Positions 60,308-64,000 of a DNA stretch of 64,000 nt are shown here, one piece after another. Under the pieces are notes generated by a model that had not been told where the DNA came from, did not search any database, and worked only from the letters and a program-made list of their open reading frames with translations. Source of the DNA: DASPTT01 sp035623275 (lineage in GTDB: Bacteria > Actinomycetota > Acidimicrobiia > Acidimicrobiales > UBA8190); NCBI GenBank assembly GCA_035623275.1, contig DASPTT010000166.1, positions 1 to 64,000 on the forward strand. The letters are read 5' to 3'. The position numbers were made by a program, and so were the translations under genes. The stretch's first letter is position 1; each line of letters starts with the position of its first letter.

Positions 60308-61051
60308 GTGGAGGGCGCCGCCCCCCCGGGGCCGCGGCGCCTGGTCCCGACGGACGTCGTCGCGTGGTGGTCGGATCGCTCGCACGGCGACCAGCGCGAC
60401 GTGGCTGCGCTGGGCCCGCCGGCGCCGGTCCCGGCCGGCGCCGCGCTCTGGGTGCTGCACCAGGTGCACGGCACCGCGGTCGTGACGGTGCCCGCCGGCG
60501 CCGCCGCCGGCCGCCCCGCCCCGGCGGTGCCCGGCCGCGCCCGGCGCCCCGGCCCGAGCGCGCCCGAGGGGGACGCCCTCGTGTCCGGCGTCCCGGGCAC
60601 CGTGCTCGTGGTGCGCACCGCCGACTGCGCCCCCGTGGCGCTGGGCGCCGCGTCCGGTGCGTTCGCTGCGGTGCACGCCGGCTGGCGCGGCGTGCTGCAC
60701 GGCGTCGTCGGTGCGGCGGCCGACGCCGTGCGCGCCTTGGGCCCGGGCCCCCTGGTGGCGGGCATCGGCCCCAGCATCGGTCCGTGCTGCTACCAGTTCT
60801 CGCCGGCGGACCTCGACACCGTCGCCGCCACCTGGGGGCCGGCGGTGCGCGCCCGCACCCGTGGGGGAGGCCCCGCGCTGGACCTGCGCGCCGCGGTGCG
60901 GGCGGCGCTGGACGCGGCCGGGGTGACGCTCGTGACGGAGGACGACACGTGCACGGCGTGCTCCGGTCGCCACTTCTCCCACCGCGCGCACGGGGACGTG
61001 GCGCGCCAGGCGATGTTCGTCTGGCGCGACGTCCCCCGGCGTGACCGGTGA
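60308..61051 (+). CDS. pgeF: PgeF/YfiH family purine-nucleoside- and cell-wall-associated hydrolase (laccase domain)
   Basis: 247-aa DUF152/YfiH protein with the zinc-binding residues HQVHG, TADCAPVAL and HAGWRGVLHG, and a C-terminal CTACSGRHFSHRAHG. Characterised members show polyphenol oxidase, adenosine deaminase/phosphorylase or peptidoglycan-edit activity; placement behind ftsZ is common. GTG 60308 is preferred; GTG 60218 would start inside ftsZ and add low-complexity sequence. The end overlaps the next gene by 11 nt. Confidence 0.85.
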   Translation: MEGAAPPGPRRLVPTDVVAWWSDRSHGDQRDVAALGPPAPVPAGAALWVLHQVHGTAVVTVPAGAAAGRPAPAVPGRARRPGPSAPEGDALVSGVPGTVLVVRTADCAPVALGAASGAFAAVHAGWRGVLHGVVGAAADAVRALGPGPLVAGIGPSIGPCCYQFSPADLDTVAATWGPAVRARTRGGGPALDLRAAVRAALDAAGVTLVTEDDTCTACSGRHFSHRAHGDVARQAMFVWRDVPRRDR

Positions 61052-61742
61052 CGTGGTGAGCGGCGCGTCGCTCGACGCGCTGGCGCCACCGGCACCGGCC
61101 GAGGTCGTCGGCGAACGGGTGGATGCCCTGCGCGCCCGCATCGCGGCGGCCGGCCGCGACCCCCGCACCATCCGCATCGTCGCCGTGACCAAGGGATATC
61201 GCGTGGACGCGGTGCACGCTGCGCTCGCCGCCGGCCTCACCGACATCGGCGAGAACCGCGCCGAGGAGCTCCTCGCCAAGGCGGCCGTCGTGGCCGTGCC
61301 CTGCTGGCACTACCTGGGTGCGATCCAGCGACGGCGCGTGGGGCGGCTCGCCCCCGTGGTGGGCATGTGGCAGACGGTGGCCCGGGCGGCCGAGGGTGCC
61401 GCCATCGCCGCCCACGCGCCGGGCGCCGCGGTCCTCGTCCAGGTCGACCCGACGGCGACCCCGGGCCACAACGGCTGCGCCCTGGACGAGGTCCCGGCGG
61501 TCGTGGCCGCCCTGCGGGCCTTGGCCCTCGACGTCCGGGGCCTCATGCTCCTCGCCCCCCGGGCCCCCGGCGACCGGGTGCGAGCCACCATGCGCTCGGT
61601 GGCCGAGGCCGCCTCCGCCCTGGGGCTGGGCGAGGTCTCCATGGGGATGACGGACGACCTCGACGAGGCGCTCGCCGAGGGGACCACGATGGTGCGCATC
61701 GGCCGCGGCCTGTTCGACTGGCAGGTGCCGCGCCCGGTCTGA
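61041..61742 (+). CDS. yggS: YggS family pyridoxal phosphate homeostasis protein
   Basis: 233-aa PLP-binding TIM-barrel protein (alanine racemase-like N-terminal fold) that buffers PLP and affects amino-acid pools. The PLP lysine is in VAVTKGYRVD; DIGENRAEELLAK, WHYLGAIQRR and SMGMTDDLDEAL are the other signatures. GTG 61041 overlaps pgeF; GTG 61053 is an alternative. Position between pgeF and sepF is conserved. Confidence 0.92.
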   Translation: MTGDVVSGASLDALAPPAPAEVVGERVDALRARIAAAGRDPRTIRIVAVTKGYRVDAVHAALAAGLTDIGENRAEELLAKAAVVAVPCWHYLGAIQRRRVGRLAPVVGMWQTVARAAEGAAIAAHAPGAAVLVQVDPTATPGHNGCALDEVPAVVAALRALALDVRGLMLLAPRAPGDRVRATMRSVAEAASALGLGEVSMGMTDDLDEALAEGTTMVRIGRGLFDWQVPRPV

Positions 61743-61814
61743 CCAGGCACGGCACGTCTGCTCGGCGCTGCCTGCTGCGCGCGGCGCGGTCCCCCTGGCT
61801 CCGGACGGAGGCAG

Positions 61815-61820
61815 TACGCT
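61815..61820 (+). promoter_or_regulatory. -10 box (TACGCT) of sepF
   Basis: TACGCT lies 19 nt before the sepF ATG and just before GAGGAGG (61827-61833), so the transcript would begin at the Shine-Dalgarno. Confidence 0.4.
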
Positions 61821-61839
61821 GTCGCCGAGGAGGCACGTG

Positions 61840-62379
61840 ATGGCCGCAGGGTTCTTCAAGAGGGCCATGGTCTACCTGGGCCTGGTCGACGACGAGTACG
61901 AGGACTACGAGGACTACGAGCCCCGCGCCCCGGTGAGCACCGGTATCACCACCCGGCCTGCCGAGCCCGCGGAGGACGAGGCCGTCCCCGCCGCCGTCCC
62001 GTCGTCCACCATCCGCCCCCTGGCCCGCGATGAGGCCTCGCCCTCGACCGTCTCCACCATCACCCCTCGCCCGGTCGTGCGACCGGTGGCGTCGGCCGAG
62101 TCGGGCGCACGGGTCCACGTGGTCGCGCCGATGCAATTCGGCGACGCCCGCAACATCGCCGACCGGCTCATGGCGAACCAGCCGGTGATCGTGAACCTGC
62201 AGGTGGCGGACCAGCAGCTCATGCGGCGCATGATCGACTTCTGCAGCGGGGTGGCCTACGCGCTGAGCGGCAAGATGGAACGCGTGGCGGACCGGGTCTT
62301 CCTCGTGACGCCCTCCAACGTCAAGGTCTCGGCGGAGGAGCGCCAGCGCCTGCAGGAGAACGGCCTCCTCCGGTCGTAG
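61840..62379 (+). CDS. sepF: Cell division protein SepF
   Basis: FtsZ-binding membrane anchor that stands in for FtsA in actinobacteria. 179 aa: an N-terminal amphipathic helix (AAGFFKRAMVYLGL), an acidic DDEYEDYEDYE stretch, a Ser/Thr/Pro linker, and the SepF core (VVAPMQFGDARNIADRLMAN in the first helix, then FCSGVAYALSGKMERV and VFLVTPSNVKV). ATG 61840 is 6 nt after GAGGAGG; GTG 61837 is in frame but closer. Confidence 0.95.
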   Translation: MAAGFFKRAMVYLGLVDDEYEDYEDYEPRAPVSTGITTRPAEPAEDEAVPAAVPSSTIRPLARDEASPSTVSTITPRPVVRPVASAESGARVHVVAPMQFGDARNIADRLMANQPVIVNLQVADQQLMRRMIDFCSGVAYALSGKMERVADRVFLVTPSNVKVSAEERQRLQENGLLRS

Positions 62380-62399
62380 CCGTCGTCGATCCCGCCTCC

Positions 62400-62711
62400 G
62401 TGTCGTCGCCCGCTGTCGTGGGGGTCCTCCTGGCCACCAACCCCGGCCTGCAGAACGCCCTGTTCGCGCTGCTCGAGCTCTACATCGTCATCCTGATCGC
62501 GCGCGCCCTGATGAGCTGGTTCCCCATCACGCCGGGCACGTCCGCGGAGACGGTCGTCCGGGTCCTCGAGCGGCTCACCGAGCCGGTCCTGCGCCCCATC
62601 CGGCGGATCCTGCCGCCCGTACGGGCCGGGGGCATGGCCATCGACCTGTCCATCATCATCGCCATCATCGCCATCCAGGTCCTGGGCCGGATCCTCATCT
62701 CCTACGTCTGA
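62400..62711 (+). CDS. YggT family membrane protein
   Basis: 103 aa with two membrane segments (about 18-42 and 80-102) around the family motif SWFP and LTEPVLRPIRRILPP. YggT proteins sit in division clusters between sepF and divIVA in Gram-positives and may influence envelope growth; no biochemical role is established. GTG 62400, 20 nt after sepF. Confidence 0.9.
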   Translation: MSSPAVVGVLLATNPGLQNALFALLELYIVILIARALMSWFPITPGTSAETVVRVLERLTEPVLRPIRRILPPVRAGGMAIDLSIIIAIIAIQVLGRILISYV

Positions 62712-62790
62712 GGCCTCGCCGGACGCTCCGGGCCGGGCGGTCGCGTCCGGGCGGCGGGCACGACTCCCCCGAACGCCGTGGTGGCTTCGA

Positions 62791-62796
62791 TAGGAT
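62791..62796 (+). promoter_or_regulatory. -10 box (TAGGAT) for a leaderless divIVA mRNA
   Basis: TAGGAT ends 6 nt before the divIVA ATG, and no Shine-Dalgarno is present. Confidence 0.55.
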
Positions 62797-62802
62797 CGGG
62801 TC

Positions 62803-63675
62803 ATGGACTCTCCGAAGTCGAGCAACCAGCCCGCGGGCTCGTCGTCACCGAGCCTCGACAGCCTGCGGACGGTCGAGTTCCGCCAGACCCTGCGGGGCTA
62901 TCACATCGACGATGTGGACGAGTACCTCGAGCGCGTGGCCGTGGAGGCGGAGGCGCTCCAGGAGCAGTACCGCCAGTCCAACGAGCGGGTCAAGCAGGCG
63001 GCGGACCGGATCGCCCAGCTCGAGCAGATGGTCCAGCAGCTCCAGCGCGAGCAGAGCTCGCCGGCCGCCGCGCCCGCGGTCTCAGACGACAGCCTTCAGC
63101 GGACGCTGCTGCTCGCACAGAAGTTCGTCGACCAGACCCAGGCCGAGGCCGAGGCCGAGGCCCACGCCAAGGTGACCGAGGCCGAGGCCCACGCCCACAA
63201 CCTCCTGCGCGAGGCGGAGGAGCGGGCGCGCTCGCTGACCGAGGACACCGAGCGCCGCCTGCGCGAGGAGATCTCGCGCCTCGAGTCCATCCGCACCCAG
63301 CTCGCCGGCGACGTCGAGACCATCGCCCGCCACATGGAGAACGAGCGCAACCGCCTGCGCGGCGCCCTGAGCGAGATGCTCACGTGGGTGGACGAGCACG
63401 TGCAGCCGGCGGCCACCCTCCTCGCCCAGCCGGCGGAGACCGCCAAGCGGCCCGCGGCCGAGCCCGGCACCGAGGGTGCGGGGCAGGGCGGGACCGGGGC
63501 GCCCGCGGGACGCGCGGCACCGTCGCCCGCGCCCGAGCCGCGCCGCGCGTCGCCCGCGTCGGGCCCGACGGGGGAGACTCCCCTGGAGCGCCCGGTCGTC
63601 ACGGGGCCCGGGGCCGCGCCCGGCCTCGAGCACGTCACCGACGCGCAGAACGGGCGCGCCGGCGTCCCCCGCTGA
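62803..63675 (+). CDS. divIVA: Polar growth/division protein DivIVA (Wag31-like)
   Basis: Coiled-coil protein that marks curved membrane at poles and septa. 290 aa: a Ser-rich N-terminus of about 20 residues, the DivIVA membrane-binding domain (TVEFRQTLRGYHIDDVDEYL), two coiled-coil stretches (about 45-90 and 100-190, including AEAEAEAHAKVTEAEAHAH), and a Pro/Ala/Gly-rich tail. Conserved position downstream of sepF-yggT. Confidence 0.93.
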   Translation: MDSPKSSNQPAGSSSPSLDSLRTVEFRQTLRGYHIDDVDEYLERVAVEAEALQEQYRQSNERVKQAADRIAQLEQMVQQLQREQSSPAAAPAVSDDSLQRTLLLAQKFVDQTQAEAEAEAHAKVTEAEAHAHNLLREAEERARSLTEDTERRLREEISRLESIRTQLAGDVETIARHMENERNRLRGALSEMLTWVDEHVQPAATLLAQPAETAKRPAAEPGTEGAGQGGTGAPAGRAAPSPAPEPRRASPASGPTGETPLERPVVTGPGAAPGLEHVTDAQNGRAGVPR

Positions 63676-63737
63676 CCGCTCCGGTCCGAGGCCGCCGGCC
63701 CCACGGGGGCGCGCCGGCCCCGATCACGGGGGCGCCG

Positions 63738-64000
63738 TCAGGAGGCGCCGTCGACGGCGCGCACGTGCACGCGCAGCTCGTCACCGGCGGTCGCGTGCAG
63801 CTCCACGGCCAGCGTCTGCTCCATCACGTAGACGCGATGGGCGTCGACGGCCATCGCCATCTCCTCGGGGGCGACGAGCTCGACGGCGACCCGGTCGGCG
63901 ATGTGGAGGCCGGCGTCCTTGCGGGCGGCCTGGATCTCGCGCACCGCGTCGCGCGCCAGCCCCTCGGCCGCCAGCGCCGGGGTCACCGCGATGTCGAAGC
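63738..64000 (-). CDS. ileS: Isoleucyl-tRNA synthetase, C-terminal end
   Basis: Only the last 87 codons are in the window; the gene enters from the right on the minus strand. The fragment FDIAVTPALAAEGLARDAVREIQAARKDAGLHIADRV in short blocks is the C-terminal domain of the eukaryote-like (type 2) IleRS, and ends HVRAVDGAS. ileS next to divIVA is a common Gram-positive order. It converges on divIVA; the 62-bp gap has GC-rich self-complementary segments but no clear terminator. Confidence 0.85.
   Translation of the reverse strand, partial: FDIAVTPALAAEGLARDAVREIQAARKDAGLHIADRVAVELVAPEEMAMAVDAHRVYVMEQTLAVELHATAGDELRVHVRAVDGAS

Overview
The window is very GC-rich bacterial chromosome with almost no non-coding space. 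Gene content and order point to an actinomycete (Actinomycetota). It has a division and cell-wall (dcw) cluster without ftsA, sepF/yggT/divIVA behind ftsZ, a DUF3040 protein, RNase J, and a lexA / LysM-protein / nrdR neighbourhood. Many start codons sit 6-8 nt behind a TANNNT -10 box, which suggests leaderless mRNAs. The class is probably Acidimicrobiia, but that is inference from gene order and composition. No rRNA, tRNA, insertion sequence, integrase or CRISPR array was seen.

Layout. 1-5.8 kb: the end of a site-2 protease, ispG, an inverted proS, then the translation operon rimP-nusA-ylxR-infB-rbfA-truB-ribF (to 10.9 kb), followed by rpsO and pnp. 13.9-23.9 kb: M16 peptidase, dapB, an accessory block, dapA and RNase J. 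The accessory block (16.0-21.2 kb) holds two paralogous TetR regulators, a VOC protein, an SDR, a copper type II monooxygenase-like lipoprotein and a ferritin-like diiron protein. 24-36.7 kb: ftsK, a D-Ala-D-Ala carboxypeptidase, thrB, miaB-miaA-dapF-hflX-dapC, then dapD-dapE. 36.7-40.7 kb: the SOS region, with lexA, a divergent LysM protein preceded by a 19-codon leader ORF, nrdR, a PIG-L deacetylase and dinB, with several LexA boxes between lexA and the LysM gene. 40.9-45.2 kb: DUF3040, ROK kinase, small hypotheticals, HNH, a lipoate-ligase-like protein and a DUF1634/TSUP pair. 45.3-63.7 kb: mraZ-rsmH-ftsL-ftsI-murE-mraY-murD-ftsW-murG-murC-murB-ftsQ-ftsZ, then pgeF-yggS-sepF-yggT-divIVA, and the C-terminal end of ileS on the minus strand.

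How the genes fit together. dapA, dapB, dapC, dapD, dapE and dapF encode the succinylase route from aspartate semialdehyde to meso-diaminopimelate. MurE carries the DNPR motif of enzymes that add meso-DAP, so precursor supply and peptidoglycan assembly lie in one 45-kb stretch. murF, normally between murE and mraY, is absent. Nearly all dcw genes overlap by a stop/start tetranucleotide (GTGA, TTGA, CTGA), implying translational coupling.

The most unusual signals are regulatory. A 17-bp perfect inverted repeat buries the rsmH ribosome-binding site, at the position of the published actinobacterial mraW RNA motif. A promoter with MraZ-type repeats precedes mraZ. A dense LexA-box cluster includes a leaderless micro-ORF. 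Two genes apparently start at non-standard codons: ylxR at ATA and ftsQ at CTG. The accessory block pairs a copper and a diiron oxygenase-type protein with paralogous TetR repressors, and is the best candidate for an uncharacterised pathway.
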